The translations under genes and the position numbers were made by a program. A stretch of 64,000 bases of DNA. Origin: CAVVIG01 sp050249955. Its GTDB lineage: Bacteria > Acidobacteriota > Vicinamibacteria > Vicinamibacterales > CAVVIG01. This document shows, one piece after another, positions 52,042-61,210 of the stretch. The stretch covers positions 310,001 through 374,000 of the forward strand of contig JBFWPN010000002.1 of the NCBI GenBank assembly GCA_050249955.1, given 5' to 3'. Under the pieces are notes generated by a model, which had not been told where the DNA came from, did not search any database, and saw only the letters and a list, made by a program, of their open reading frames with translations. Numbering within the stretch: the first letter of the stretch is position 1; every line of letters starts with the position of its first letter.

Positions 52042-53142
52042 ATGCGGAAATACGCCTCGCTCACGGCGGTTGCCCTCGCCCTGTTCACCGCCGCCTGCTC
52101 GAAGACGTCACAGGCGCCGGCCACGACGCCCAGTTCAGCTGTTCCGTCCGACGTGGCCGCGGCCGCCGATGGGTCGACCCTCAAGGCCACCGCTCCCACG
52201 CCGCAGTCTCCGATCAACAACCAGCAGCCCCAGGTGCTCGAGGTCGTCCTCAGCGTCGCCAATGCCTCCGCCAAATACGCGGACGGCGTCAACCCGACCT
52301 ACCGATTCCAGGTGTTCAATGCGGCGGGTAACCTGGCGTACGAGGCGGCGAACGTGCCGGCCGGCGGCGCTGGCGTGACGGCGCACACCGTGACCGCCCA
52401 GCTCGAGGGCGACCAGCGCTACTCGTGGCAGGCCCGAGCCGAGGTCGCTGGCGGCGTCGGCCCCTGGTCGGCCCGCGCGAACTTCATTGCGCCCCAGACC
52501 AGCGGCTACCTGCGCGGTGCCGAGCTTTACGATCCGCTGGTGAACGGCAAGACGGTTGGGGAGATGCACGGGCCGCTCACCTTCATCCCCGGTGTCGGGC
52601 TGAAGTTCGAAGCCCAGCAGAGCTACGTGAGCTACGTGCTGCCGCAGACGCTGTTCGAGGGTGAGTTCTCGCTGCTGGTCACGGGCATGCCGGCCAACAC
52701 GGACGGCACCAAGACCAAGCTGTTTGCGATGGGTGAGGGCTTTGCCGACATCGTCACCAACGATCGTCGCATGACGGTGGAGAAGCGCGGCGATCCGGCG
52801 GGCGTCGTGGCGTGGCGCTTCATCACGCATGACGATCAGGTCGACACCGAGGGTGCTGAGCGGCAGTACGTCGACTTCAAGGACGAGCGGACGTACTTCT
52901 TCGAAGCCACCTGGCGGAACAACTTCTTCAACGTGAAGATCAACGAAGGTGGCGTCGATGGCCGGACGATTTACGAGAAGGGCAAGCACTTCAACGGCCG
53001 CCCGTACGACCCAAACCCGCACGTGATCTACCTGGGCGCTCCCGAGGGGCGTTCGGGGCCAGAAGGCGCGTCCGTGGACCAGGCCATCATCCGCCAGGTG
53101 TGGGTGTCGGGCCGTCCGCGTCCCGCGTTCGCCAACAAGTAA
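52042..53142 (+). CDS. Lipoprotein with one Fn3-like module and a C-terminal beta-sandwich domain
   Basis: About 366 residues. Signal peptide with lipobox FTAAC (Cys near 19), a Ser/Thr/Ala-rich linker, then an Fn3-like module with PTYRFQVFNAAGNLAYEAAN and QRYSWQARAEVAGGVGPWSA. That module is close to the two in the lipoprotein at 62060-63187. The remaining 200 residues (AELYDPLVNGKTVGEMHGPL; YVSYVLPQTLFEGEFSLLVT; QYVDFKDERTYFFEATWRNN) resemble a concanavalin/laminin-G-type sandwich as in carbohydrate-binding proteins. I cannot name the family. The TTG three bases upstream also is in frame; the ATG with the GGAGAAG site is preferred. Confidence 0.7.
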   Translation: MRKYASLTAVALALFTAACSKTSQAPATTPSSAVPSDVAAAADGSTLKATAPTPQSPINNQQPQVLEVVLSVANASAKYADGVNPTYRFQVFNAAGNLAYEAANVPAGGAGVTAHTVTAQLEGDQRYSWQARAEVAGGVGPWSARANFIAPQTSGYLRGAELYDPLVNGKTVGEMHGPLTFIPGVGLKFEAQQSYVSYVLPQTLFEGEFSLLVTGMPANTDGTKTKLFAMGEGFADIVTNDRRMTVEKRGDPAGVVAWRFITHDDQVDTEGAERQYVDFKDERTYFFEATWRNNFFNVKINEGGVDGRTIYEKGKHFNGRPYDPNPHVIYLGAPEGRSGPEGASVDQAIIRQVWVSGRPRPAFANK

Positions 53143-53169
53143 GGCGCGCCGCAGGCGCACCGCACACGC

Positions 53170-53209
53170 AGAGAAGGCCGGGCAGCACGCGCTGTCCGGC
53201 CTATTCTCT
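53170..53209. terminator. Bidirectional hairpin terminator
   Basis: AGAGAA-GGCCGGGCAGC-ACGC-GCTGTCCGGCC-TA-TTCTCT folds into a long stem (11 pairs with one G-T, then six more after a two-base bulge). It lies between the stops of the convergent genes 52042-53142 and 53280-55286. The flanks are A/T-containing on both sides, so it could serve both. Confidence 0.75.
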
Positions 53210-53279
53210 GTACGGTGACTGTGCGTCGGTGGACCTGTGCGCCGGGGCCAGGCCTCCGACCGCAACTGGTCGGGAGCGG

Positions 53280-55286
53280 TTACGGCACGCGGGCCGGGAT
53301 GGCCTGACCCGAGAAGAGCTCCACCCGTTCGAGCGCCATCCGCACTTCGCCGTTCACGAAGAAGCGGTACTCGAGTGAGGAGACGCCACCGTCGGGCACC
53401 GTGAAATCGAGGCTTGCGAGCAGGTGGTCGGCCCGTGCGGGCGATGCGATGACCGGCGCCCGAGCGACACGACGCTCAGGGCTCAGCCAGACCTCGACGA
53501 ACCCGACAGGGCCATCCGGTGCCGAGTCCACCGTGCCCACCCAGCGGGCCTGGTACATCCCCGCAGAAGCGGGAATACCGGGACCGAGCTGCAGGTATCC
53601 AGCCCGTCCGTTGGACCGGATCGTCCCGGAGGCCGCATCGCGCCGGCCGGCATCGGTGGCGAACCGCTCGTTGTCTGCGCGAATCGACAGCGAGACCGAC
53701 CGGTGCTTCAGGACCTGCTCGTGGAAATTCCGGTAGCGCCCCACGTTCAGCGCCACGATGTCGCGCAGCCGATCGGCCGTGAAGAGCGGCCCCCGCGTCA
53801 CGGTCCGGATGCGGTCGTAGTAATCCTTCAGCAGCGGATCGGTGAGCAGGTTCCGGTCCTGGTCTACCGACTCGAGGTAGCCCTCGGGGATGTCCCTGAA
53901 GTAGTGCCCCGAGTAGAACTCGAACGGCAGCCGTGGCGAGACGGGGATGCGCGCCAGCAGCGGGTCGGAGAGGGCGTTGCGGTCGATCAGGAACTTCTCG
54001 GGGCCGGCATACAGCCCGAAGAAGCCGATGCTGCCCTGGACCGTCACCTTCTCGGCGCCGTTCCTGAAGCTCGTGCCCTCGTGCACCCACACGAAGTCCG
54101 GCAGCGTGCGGAACGGACTGTAGGTGAGGATGTTCGTGCCCTGGAAGTAGTGCCCCCGCTCGTCCTTGATGCCGTTCTGCGTGCGCCATGGCCAGGCCGC
54201 GTCATACTGCGCCGTGGTCTTGATCGGCACGATCGGCATCAGCGCGTTGTAGACCACGAGGGCGGCCAGCGTGCCCGGCATCGACAACGCCGCGGCGGCG
54301 GGCGCAAGGGTCATCACCGCCAGCAGGAACGGCATCGTGAAGAAGCGGCCGCTCATGAAGTCACCGCCGACTGACACGGTGTAGAGCACGTAGAGCAGCG
54401 CCGACAGGGCGGCGCGCCTCGGTGCCTGCCGTGCGCCCCAGCCCACCATCACCGAGAGGCCGATGGTGGCCAGCGTGATCGGATCGAACCGGAGGCTGTT
54501 GAGGACGTACGCCAGGCCCTGCCGGTAGAGCAGCAGCTTGGGAATGCCGTTGGCCACCTTGGCGTAATAGGTGTTCGGCAGGGGGAAGCCGTAGTAGACG
54601 GTCGCGAATACCAACCACAGCACCGCGGGCGTCAGACCGAGCAGCACGGGGACGACGGCCCGCTGGGGCCGTCGGTGGGCGCCGAGCCAGAGCAGTTCCA
54701 CCAGGGGAATGGCGAAGAGCAGGATGGCGTCCGGCCGGGTCAGGAACGCGAGCGATCCGATCAGGAAGAGCCGCCGCAGTTCACGGGAGTCTGGCGGCAG
54801 CCCCCAGGCACGCTCGAAGTAGCGCTTGTAGAACAGGACGACGAGCAGGTAGCCGAGGGGGTTCTCCAGTCCAGAGGCCGTGTAGTCGACGAACGCCTTG
54901 GAACTCAGCAGCCAGCCAATCGTGACCAGTGCCACCGGCGTGGTGCGCGCCCAGCGCAGCAGCACCACGACCGTGGCGATGCCGAACGCCCAGGACACGA
55001 CCGTGCCCGTGAAGAAGAACTCCCGCGTCAGGACGTGGGCCGCGGCCATGATCAGCATCCACAGGGGATGCGTGTAGGCCTGTACCCGCTCATCCGGGTT
55101 GAAGGTGAGCCCGTGCCCGTGGACGAAATTCCAGATCACCCGGAACGTGATGTAGGCGTCGTCGCCCATCCAGGCGTTGGCCAGGAAGACGTAGCTGAAG
55201 AGGACCAGCAGGACCGCCCGGGTGAGGCGGGGAACCGAGGACGCGGTGGTGCTGTCGGGGAGCACGGACGAGGCGGGCGGAACCAC
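53280..55286 (-). CDS. GT-C glycosyltransferase with DDAYI motif
   Basis: A 668-residue protein with about ten membrane segments and a C-terminal exported beta-domain (about 400-668). The first loop is MGDDAYITFRVIWNFVHGHG, then LTFNPDERVQAYTHPLW. The pattern DDA-[FY]-I-x-[FY]-R ... G-x-x-F/YNPGERV-x-x-YT-x-LW occurs in GT-C enzymes of the AftB type that use decaprenyl-phosphate-arabinose, so a polyprenyl-phosphate-dependent transferase is likely, though the sugar may differ. The GTG at 55286 is the start I prefer; the open frame continues upstream for a kilobase but is antisense to the radical SAM gene and has no protein character. Confidence 0.7.
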   Translation of the reverse strand: MVPPASSVLPDSTTASSVPRLTRAVLLVLFSYVFLANAWMGDDAYITFRVIWNFVHGHGLTFNPDERVQAYTHPLWMLIMAAAHVLTREFFFTGTVVSWAFGIATVVVLLRWARTTPVALVTIGWLLSSKAFVDYTASGLENPLGYLLVVLFYKRYFERAWGLPPDSRELRRLFLIGSLAFLTRPDAILLFAIPLVELLWLGAHRRPQRAVVPVLLGLTPAVLWLVFATVYYGFPLPNTYYAKVANGIPKLLLYRQGLAYVLNSLRFDPITLATIGLSVMVGWGARQAPRRAALSALLYVLYTVSVGGDFMSGRFFTMPFLLAVMTLAPAAAALSMPGTLAALVVYNALMPIVPIKTTAQYDAAWPWRTQNGIKDERGHYFQGTNILTYSPFRTLPDFVWVHEGTSFRNGAEKVTVQGSIGFFGLYAGPEKFLIDRNALSDPLLARIPVSPRLPFEFYSGHYFRDIPEGYLESVDQDRNLLTDPLLKDYYDRIRTVTRGPLFTADRLRDIVALNVGRYRNFHEQVLKHRSVSLSIRADNERFATDAGRRDAASGTIRSNGRAGYLQLGPGIPASAGMYQARWVGTVDSAPDGPVGFVEVWLSPERRVARAPVIASPARADHLLASLDFTVPDGGVSSLEYRFFVNGEVRMALERVELFSGQAIPARVP

Positions 55287-55289
55287 GGC

Positions 55290-55318
55290 TTTACGATGAA
55301 GCGTAAGCGTCGTAAAAT
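55290..55318 (+). promoter_or_regulatory. Promoter for the radical SAM gene, TTTACG-N17-TAAAAT
   Basis: -35-like TTTACG (55290-55295) and -10 TAAAAT (55313-55318) with 17-base spacing; the -10 ends ten bases before the ATG at 55329, giving a very short leader. Confidence 0.5.
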
Positions 55319-55328
55319 CAAGAGGTTC

Positions 55329-56492
55329 ATGGCTCAGACCTACGCACTGAAGTACCTGACGCAGGCCGCCCTCAGCGCTCCGAAAGACCTGCTGAACGGC
55401 TACATCGCGCGCTTCAAGCCGATCCATCCGACGGTGCTCATCTTCCAGTGCACCTTCGTCTGCGACGCCCGCTGCGAGATGTGCAGCAACTGGCAGCGCG
55501 GCGACCGCAAGACCGACATGACCCTCGACCAGATCCGGAAGGCGTTCCAGTCGCCGCTCTGGAAGAACATCGAGATGGCCATGCTCTCTGGTGGCGAGCC
55601 GACCACGCGGAACGACATGGTCGAGGTGTCGCAGGTCATCATCGACAGCCTCCCGAAGATCCGCAAGTACGGCATCAACACCACCGGTCTCACCCCGCAC
55701 CGCGCCATCCCGATGATCACCAAGGTGGCGGAATACTGCGCCGAGAAGGGGGTCATCTTCAGTACGCGCGTCTCGATCGACGGCGTCGGCGAGATGCACA
55801 ACGAAGTGCGGCACGTGAAGGGCGGCTTCGAGAAAGCCAACAAGACCATTGATGCCATGCGGGAACTGCAGAAGCGGGTCCCGTTCAACTTCGGCGTGTC
55901 GGCCACCATCTTCAACAAGAACATCGACGACTGCGAGAACATCCTCGCCTGGGCCAAGAAGGAAGGTCTCGACATCGTCTTCAACATGGTCCGGTTCTCG
56001 GATCCGATGCTGGGTAACAGCGAACTCGCGGCCGGCGCGGTGAAGCCGATTGGGCGGGACGAGGAGCGGCTCCGGCAGTTCTTCCTCGAGCGTGTGCGGA
56101 TGGACCCGATGATGGACGGGCAGAACTACATCCACATGCACTACGCCGACATGATCGGCAACGGCTACCACCGCGAGGCGCCGTGCCCGTTCCAGTCGCA
56201 GGGCATCATGCTCAACCCCGATGGCGGGCTGTTCTTCTGCGAGAACAGCCAGGTGATCGGGAACGTGGTGACCGATGACCCGGAGGAGGTCTACTTCCGT
56301 GCGGCGAGCCAGGAGCACCGGGACTGGGTGCGCGACACGCAGTGCCCCACGTGCCTCAGCCCGTGCCAGATGAACGTGGCGGCCGTCAAGCAGGTGGTGC
56401 CGTACGTGAAGTTCCTCGTGCGTGCCAGCCGCGAGAAGCGCAAGAAGGTGGCCGCGCGCACTGTGGAGCCGGCCGCCGCAGCCCTCAAGTAA
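55329..56492 (+). CDS. Radical SAM protein with SPASM-like C-terminus
   Basis: A 387-residue protein. The [4Fe-4S]-SAM cluster motif is Cys45-x3-Cys49-x2-Cys52 in FVCDARCEMCSNWQRG. SGGEPTTRNDMVEV is the GGE SAM-binding motif and FSTRVSIDGVGEMHNEVRHV a further core strand. Near the end, FFCENSQVIGN and CPTCLSPCQMN give a cysteine-rich region like the SPASM/twitch auxiliary-cluster domain. Enzymes of this layout modify peptides or activate diverse small molecules; in polysaccharide loci they are often uncharacterised. The start at 55329 has AGAGG four bases upstream; an ATG 11 codons earlier is possible. It diverges from the GT-C gene. Confidence 0.85.
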   Translation: MAQTYALKYLTQAALSAPKDLLNGYIARFKPIHPTVLIFQCTFVCDARCEMCSNWQRGDRKTDMTLDQIRKAFQSPLWKNIEMAMLSGGEPTTRNDMVEVSQVIIDSLPKIRKYGINTTGLTPHRAIPMITKVAEYCAEKGVIFSTRVSIDGVGEMHNEVRHVKGGFEKANKTIDAMRELQKRVPFNFGVSATIFNKNIDDCENILAWAKKEGLDIVFNMVRFSDPMLGNSELAAGAVKPIGRDEERLRQFFLERVRMDPMMDGQNYIHMHYADMIGNGYHREAPCPFQSQGIMLNPDGGLFFCENSQVIGNVVTDDPEEVYFRAASQEHRDWVRDTQCPTCLSPCQMNVAAVKQVVPYVKFLVRASREKRKKVAARTVEPAAAALK

Positions 56493-56526
56493 GGCGACCA
56501 GCCGCGCCGGAGCGCTCTGAAACGAC

Positions 56527-56552
56527 GAACGGCCCGCATGCGCGGGCCGTTC
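56527..56552. terminator. Bidirectional hairpin terminator
   Basis: GAACGGCCCGC-ATGC-GCGGGCCGTTC: a perfect 11-base stem with a four-base loop, between the convergent radical SAM and flavoenzyme genes. It is followed by TTGCTGT-like sequence rather than a long T run. Confidence 0.75.
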
Positions 56553-56576
56553 TGCTGTACGCCGGGAGCGAGCGGG

Positions 56577-58004
56577 CTAGCGGGTGGCGGGCTCGTCGAG
56601 CGGCTCCGCAATCTCTTCTTCCCGAATCTCCACGTTCCCGTCGTCTTCGGTGGCCCAGAACTCCCGGTCGGCGCTGTCGTCGATCTGGCTGAGGACCGAC
56701 CCCTTGAGGATCTTCTCGGCCATCGTCAGGCCCTGGCCGATGGAGTGGTCCATGTTGTTGTACCAGAAACGGCCGCTGCGTCCCGCGAGCAGCAGGTTCG
56801 AGTAGCGGCCAAGCTCGGCCAGGCTGCGCTTCAGTTCGCCGAGGTAGTTCAGCTTGTAGATCGGGTAGGTGTTCCGCACGCACTCGATGTGCACGCGCTC
56901 CACGTCGCTGGCGGCGTCGATCGTCTTCGTGCGCACCAGGTCCTTGATGATTGCATCGGTGTAGCGTTCCGGGTGCTGCCAGCGCTCATCCCCCTCGCGG
57001 CAGGTCATCTCGATGCACAGGGCACCCTTGCCGGCCGGCAACGTGGTCTTCGCGAACGCCGACGGCGTGGTGACACGCGAGAAGATCTCGTCGCCGCCGT
57101 AGTAGGTCCACTGGAAGTCCATCTTGTCGGGACGCGCCAGCTCCAGGTTGTAGAAGATGGTCGAGAGGTACTCGAGGTCGATCCCCTTGATCCCCAGCAG
57201 GCTGAGGATTTCGCTCATGGGACCGGTCCAGACCAGGTTCTGCACGGGCACGCGGCGGCCGCCCGTCTCGACGGCGACGATGCGATTGCCCGAGGTTTCG
57301 ATGGCCGTCACCGGGCTGCCCAGCTGCACGGAGCCATTGGCCGTCTTGATCCCCTCGGTGAGCAGGTCCGAGAATCGGCCCACGCCGTGGGGCGGGTACA
57401 GGAACGTGGTCTCCACCGGCTTGGGCAGGAAGGTCGTCTTCAGCAGGTTCCAGAGGCTGTCGGCGCTGGCGCGCTTGTCGATGACCGCCCGGTTCACGCC
57501 CGCTCGCGCCCAGTCGCGGTGCAGCTCGGCGGGGGAGTGGAACAGGAACTTCTCGGTGTACGGCTTGAAGAAGATGTCGTACAGCGTGCGGCCGTACTTG
57601 TTCACCACGTCCGCTTCGAAGCTCTCGCCGTCGAGGTGTTCCTTGAAGACGAGGTCCTTCGATGCCTTGATCATCGTGACGAGCGGCATCGCAAGCAGGA
57701 CGCTCGGTCGGAGCGGCCACTCGTGGAACTTGCCGAACATGCGTGCGCCGCTCTTGCGCGGGATCTCGATGGCATCCTCCTGGAGGATGTCCCGGATGAA
57801 GCCCGCAACCTTCGGGTTCTCGGTGTGGAAACGGTGCGGCCCGACGTCGAAGTGGAAGTCGCCGTAGTGCCAGGTGCGGGCCAGGCCGCCAACCACGTCG
57901 TTACGCTCGATGACCGTGACGTCGAACTGGTGCCGCAACTGGTGGCCGATGGTCAGGCCCGCCACGCCGGCGCCCACGATGGTGATGCTCCGTGATGTGC
58001 TCAT
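56577..58004 (-). CDS. FAD-dependent oxidoreductase/mutase of the UGM-PPOX group
   Basis: A 475-residue flavoprotein. The dinucleotide-binding start is ITIVGAGVAGLTIGHQLR, then VIERNDVVGGLARTWHYGDF and FDVGPHRFHT, which is the GGL/GPHRFH pattern of UDP-galactopyranose mutase-like and protoporphyrinogen-oxidase-like amine oxidases. The C-terminal FAD contact is GRSGRFWYNNMDHSIGQG. In glycan loci such proteins are often sugar mutases or polyprenol oxidoreductases; the GGLARTW and the length fit that better than a haem enzyme, but this is not certain. It lies just after a terminator and is followed, on the same strand, by the DUF2298-like gene upstream. Confidence 0.8.
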   Translation of the reverse strand: MSTSRSITIVGAGVAGLTIGHQLRHQFDVTVIERNDVVGGLARTWHYGDFHFDVGPHRFHTENPKVAGFIRDILQEDAIEIPRKSGARMFGKFHEWPLRPSVLLAMPLVTMIKASKDLVFKEHLDGESFEADVVNKYGRTLYDIFFKPYTEKFLFHSPAELHRDWARAGVNRAVIDKRASADSLWNLLKTTFLPKPVETTFLYPPHGVGRFSDLLTEGIKTANGSVQLGSPVTAIETSGNRIVAVETGGRRVPVQNLVWTGPMSEILSLLGIKGIDLEYLSTIFYNLELARPDKMDFQWTYYGGDEIFSRVTTPSAFAKTTLPAGKGALCIEMTCREGDERWQHPERYTDAIIKDLVRTKTIDAASDVERVHIECVRNTYPIYKLNYLGELKRSLAELGRYSNLLLAGRSGRFWYNNMDHSIGQGLTMAEKILKGSVLSQIDDSADREFWATEDDGNVEIREEEIAEPLDEPATR

Positions 58005-58061
58005 TCTGGGAATCGACCCTCTATGATGGCCGATCTGGCGGGAAATGGACAGCGCGTGCCC

Positions 58062-60092
58062 TCAGAAGAGCACGTAGATGGCCACTTCGTCGTTGGCGAA
58101 CACCCGGCCGAACCGCTCGGGGTGGGCATCGAACTTCGCGGTGCCGGCAGGGAACTCCTCCCGCTCGACGCGGCCCACATACAGGTAGTCGATCTTCAGG
58201 TCCCGCCACAGCGCCACAGCCTCGGCAGGATCCTCGGTTGCAAAGATCCGGTCGGCCCGTTCCGCAATGGCATCGTACTCCGGCGTCCGCAGCAGCGAGA
58301 TCGGCAGGCCGGCGGCCATGCGGCGATGCGCGAACGAGGGGATGAGCGACCAGGTCTCGCGCCCGCGCGGTTCGAGCGACATCTGCACGAGCGCCGAGCG
58401 CGGCGTGCGCCGCTGAATCCACGCGAGGGCGTCCTGCTCCTGCGGTGTCAGCCGCACGGTCCACCGGAAACCGGGGCCCATGTTGAGGTTCGTGGTGTCC
58501 TGCGCGTTGTAGATGTCGATCAGCGTCGTCGGCAGCCCGATGACCAGCAGCAGGCCGACGACGAGTGCGGTCGAGGCCCGGCCGAGCCGATCGTGCAGCG
58601 TGCCGATGGCGAGCGCAATCAAGGCCGGTGAGGTGATCAGGAACAGGTGGCCCGCCCGCCAACCCACCCAGATCGGTTCGAGTACCAGGGTGACGAAGAA
58701 GAACAGCAGTCCGGACAGCACCAGCCCCACGACCGAGGGTCGCAACCGTTCGGGGAAGCGCTGCCAGGCCACCGCGGCCAGGCCCCCGAGTGCGGGTACG
58801 AGCGCCGGGCCGAGCGCAAGGCCGAGGATGGTGAACGGCGTGCGGGACGCCGAGCGGGAGAGGCCGATCTCCACGGCGCTGCCCGCACCTTCGAAGGTGG
58901 CATTCACGAGGCACCAGCCGAGGCCGAGCGCCACCATGGCGACGGCGGCGAACTGCGTGCCAACGAGTCGCGGGAGCTGGCGAGGCGATCCCGCGGCGGT
59001 CCACAGCAGTGCGAGGCCATAGACCAGCGTCATGGAGCCGGCAGGGAAGGGGCTCATCATCAGCGCCAGGCCGAGCGCCGTGCCGGTCATGACCGCCGTT
59101 CGCACCGACATGCGGATGCCGGCGCAGATGGCCACGGTGACGGCCAGCAGGCCGAGCGCCGAGGCGTTCGCGTGCTGCGGTCCCCACCACAGCGAGCGGG
59201 GGAGGCCGTCGATCGTCAGCCCATAGAAGAACCAGGCCGTGACCGCGTCGATGTTGATGCCCTTCACCTGCGACAAGGGGATGCCGCGCTGCCAGTGCGC
59301 GACCACCTGGTACAGCCCTTCGGCGCTGGCCGAGAGCACGACCAGCCAGATGGCGGCGGCGACGGCCGCGGCACGAGGAACCGCTGCAAACGCGGCCAGG
59401 AAGATCGCGCCGACGAAGAGGAGGCCCGCGCCCAGGTTGTTGACCGCGAGGAACGACTCGATGGGCGGCGCCTGCCTCGCCTGCGTGACCACGCCGGTCG
59501 TGACCGAGGGCAGCACGAAGTAACCCCAGTAGTAGTGCAGGGGCTGCGACGCCATGTACGGATTGCGCGGCGGTGCATCGAAGCGGGCCAGTTCCGCGGC
59601 CAGCGCCTCGTGCCAGACGAAATCCGCCGTGAAGTAGGCGCGGTAGTTCCGGCCGCCCTGGTCGTCGATGCGTGCCACGTTCTTGTACGGGAGCAGCATC
59701 ACCAGCGGGACGAGCAGCAGCGACAGGGCGAGCGCACGCGTCGTCGCACCGGTCCATCCGGGAAGCGGTGCGAGCGGCTCGCGGATCCGCCCCGTCGCCA
59801 GGTGTGTGGCCGCGCTCATCACGGCCCAGGCGCCGACGAAAGGCAGCCACCAGGGCTGCCGCAGCGCCAGCGGCACCCACAGCGCCACCGTCGTGAGACC
59901 GTAGCCAAGCAGTCCGCCCGCGATCCACCGCGCCGGGTGCGACGCACCGAACAGTGCACGGCCGAGCGGCCAGCCAGGCACGGTGGCCAGTACGAAGACG
60001 CACGCGTACCCCAGGCCCGCGGGTCCGCCGATGATGCCGGCCACGGCAAGGACGACGAGCCCGAGCGCCACGACCGATCGGAACGGCGTCAT
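58062..60092 (-). CDS. DUF2298-like polytopic membrane protein
   Basis: About 676 residues with roughly 14 membrane segments and a C-terminal soluble part (about 560-676). Residues 152-193 carry YFTADFVWHEALAAELARFD and PPRNPYMASQPLHYYWGYFV, the same P-x-N-P-[FY]-x4-P-L-x-YYW-x-Y loop as in the gene at 3529-5292, followed by PQHANASALGLLAV and MMSPFPAGSM. It is probably a GT-C-like glycosyltransferase. The ATG overlaps the stop of the upstream flippase-like gene (ATGA), so the two are coupled. Open sequence in this frame upstream overlaps that gene and is not used. Confidence 0.6.
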   Translation of the reverse strand: MTPFRSVVALGLVVLAVAGIIGGPAGLGYACVFVLATVPGWPLGRALFGASHPARWIAGGLLGYGLTTVALWVPLALRQPWWLPFVGAWAVMSAATHLATGRIREPLAPLPGWTGATTRALALSLLLVPLVMLLPYKNVARIDDQGGRNYRAYFTADFVWHEALAAELARFDAPPRNPYMASQPLHYYWGYFVLPSVTTGVVTQARQAPPIESFLAVNNLGAGLLFVGAIFLAAFAAVPRAAAVAAAIWLVVLSASAEGLYQVVAHWQRGIPLSQVKGINIDAVTAWFFYGLTIDGLPRSLWWGPQHANASALGLLAVTVAICAGIRMSVRTAVMTGTALGLALMMSPFPAGSMTLVYGLALLWTAAGSPRQLPRLVGTQFAAVAMVALGLGWCLVNATFEGAGSAVEIGLSRSASRTPFTILGLALGPALVPALGGLAAVAWQRFPERLRPSVVGLVLSGLLFFFVTLVLEPIWVGWRAGHLFLITSPALIALAIGTLHDRLGRASTALVVGLLLVIGLPTTLIDIYNAQDTTNLNMGPGFRWTVRLTPQEQDALAWIQRRTPRSALVQMSLEPRGRETWSLIPSFAHRRMAAGLPISLLRTPEYDAIAERADRIFATEDPAEAVALWRDLKIDYLYVGRVEREEFPAGTAKFDAHPERFGRVFANDEVAIYVLF

Positions 60093-61057
60093 GGCTGCAC
60101 CGCCCTCGGGTGGGGCCGGATCGCATAGAGGAGGCCACCAGGAAGGTTCCCCAGCACACCGAGCCCGAGGAAGAGCACCGAGAGGGCGAACGCCTCGGGC
60201 GCCGGCGTGCCGGCGCGTGCGAAGAACCAGACGAACGCCACCTGCGACGTGCCGATGCCGTTGATGGTGACCGGCAGGAGCATCACGAGCAGGATCATCG
60301 GGATGAAGGCCAGGTAGGCCGACGCGGAGGCCGTCATCCCGAGGGCGAGTCCGAGGCAGTATGCCTGCGCGATCCGAAGCAGTTGTACCGCGACAGATCC
60401 GGCGAGGACGTTCACCAGCTGCAGGTGGTGCGTCGCATACGCCCGCGTGGCGCCGGTCACCTCGGCGGCGAGGGCCGCAACCTTCCTCACCGGTACCGCT
60501 TCGCCGAGCCGGCGTGCGAGTTCCGCGGCCCGCTCGCTGAACACCACCGCCATGATGGCGGCGCACAGCCCGGTGGCTACGATCAGCGAGAGGTAGACAC
60601 CCTGCACGGAGACGAGGTCGCGCCGACCCGCGGCCACGATCCCGATCACGGCCACGATCACGATCGACATGACGCCGAGCATGCGGTCCATGAGCACGGA
60701 CGCGAGCGCCTGCCCCCGCGCCACCTGCAGACGCGCCAGGCTGTAGGCGCGGACGAGGTCACCGCCGACGCTGGCCGGCAGGAAGGTGCCGAGGAACGTG
60801 CTGACGAAGAAGATGTGCAGAAGCTCGGTGACCGGCGGCCGCGACCCGGAGTCGACCGGAGACAGCAGCGTGATCCAGCGATAGGCCATCAACGATCGAT
60901 CGACGATGACGAGTGCGGCGGAGGCGGCGAGCCAGCGCCAGTCGGCATCGCCGGCGGCGCGGAGGACGGCGGACGGATCCGCCTGCCAAAGGATATAGCC
61001 GGTGAGCAGGATCGCCACCAGCGGGCGGAGGATCCTGCCGAGCGATGATGCGGTCAC
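60089..61057 (-). CDS. LPG-synthase-TM/AglD-like flippase protein
   Basis: A 322-residue protein with eight membrane segments. STFLGTFLPASVGGDLVRAY, then SVLMDRMLGVMSIVIVAVIG, and LLPVTINGIGTSQVAFVWFF with the conserved G-x-G-x-x-x-x, are the signatures of the UPF0104/AglD/LPG-synthase TM family. These proteins are thought to flip or help deliver lipid-linked sugars; the aminoacyl-transfer domain of true LPG synthases is absent. The GTG start is used. It is upstream of and overlaps the DUF2298-like gene, supporting a joint role in lipid-linked glycan transfer. Confidence 0.8.
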   Translation of the reverse strand: MTASSLGRILRPLVAILLTGYILWQADPSAVLRAAGDADWRWLAASAALVIVDRSLMAYRWITLLSPVDSGSRPPVTELLHIFFVSTFLGTFLPASVGGDLVRAYSLARLQVARGQALASVLMDRMLGVMSIVIVAVIGIVAAGRRDLVSVQGVYLSLIVATGLCAAIMAVVFSERAAELARRLGEAVPVRKVAALAAEVTGATRAYATHHLQLVNVLAGSVAVQLLRIAQAYCLGLALGMTASASAYLAFIPMILLVMLLPVTINGIGTSQVAFVWFFARAGTPAPEAFALSVLFLGLGVLGNLPGGLLYAIRPHPRAVQP

Positions 61058-61210
61058 GCCGATGGCTGACCCGCAGACACGGGGCTGATCAGGTGTGCAA
61101 GGAACATATCAAAACTGCGCGCGTCATGTTACCATCCGAGCGGCATTGGCCGGTGTGACTCACTGCATCCGCCCGCCTTCCGCGACTACTCCAACGCAGA
61201 GGATTCATTG

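Noticed and set aside
54675..55328. Upstream extension of the radical SAM gene
   Set aside because: It lies antisense to the GT-C gene. The promoter at 55290-55318 and the AGAGG site favour the ATG at 55329.
55287..56318. Upstream extension of the GT-C gene at 53280-55286
   Set aside because: The extra kilobase is antisense to the radical SAM gene, has no hydrophobic or domain character, and passes the natural GTG start at 55286.
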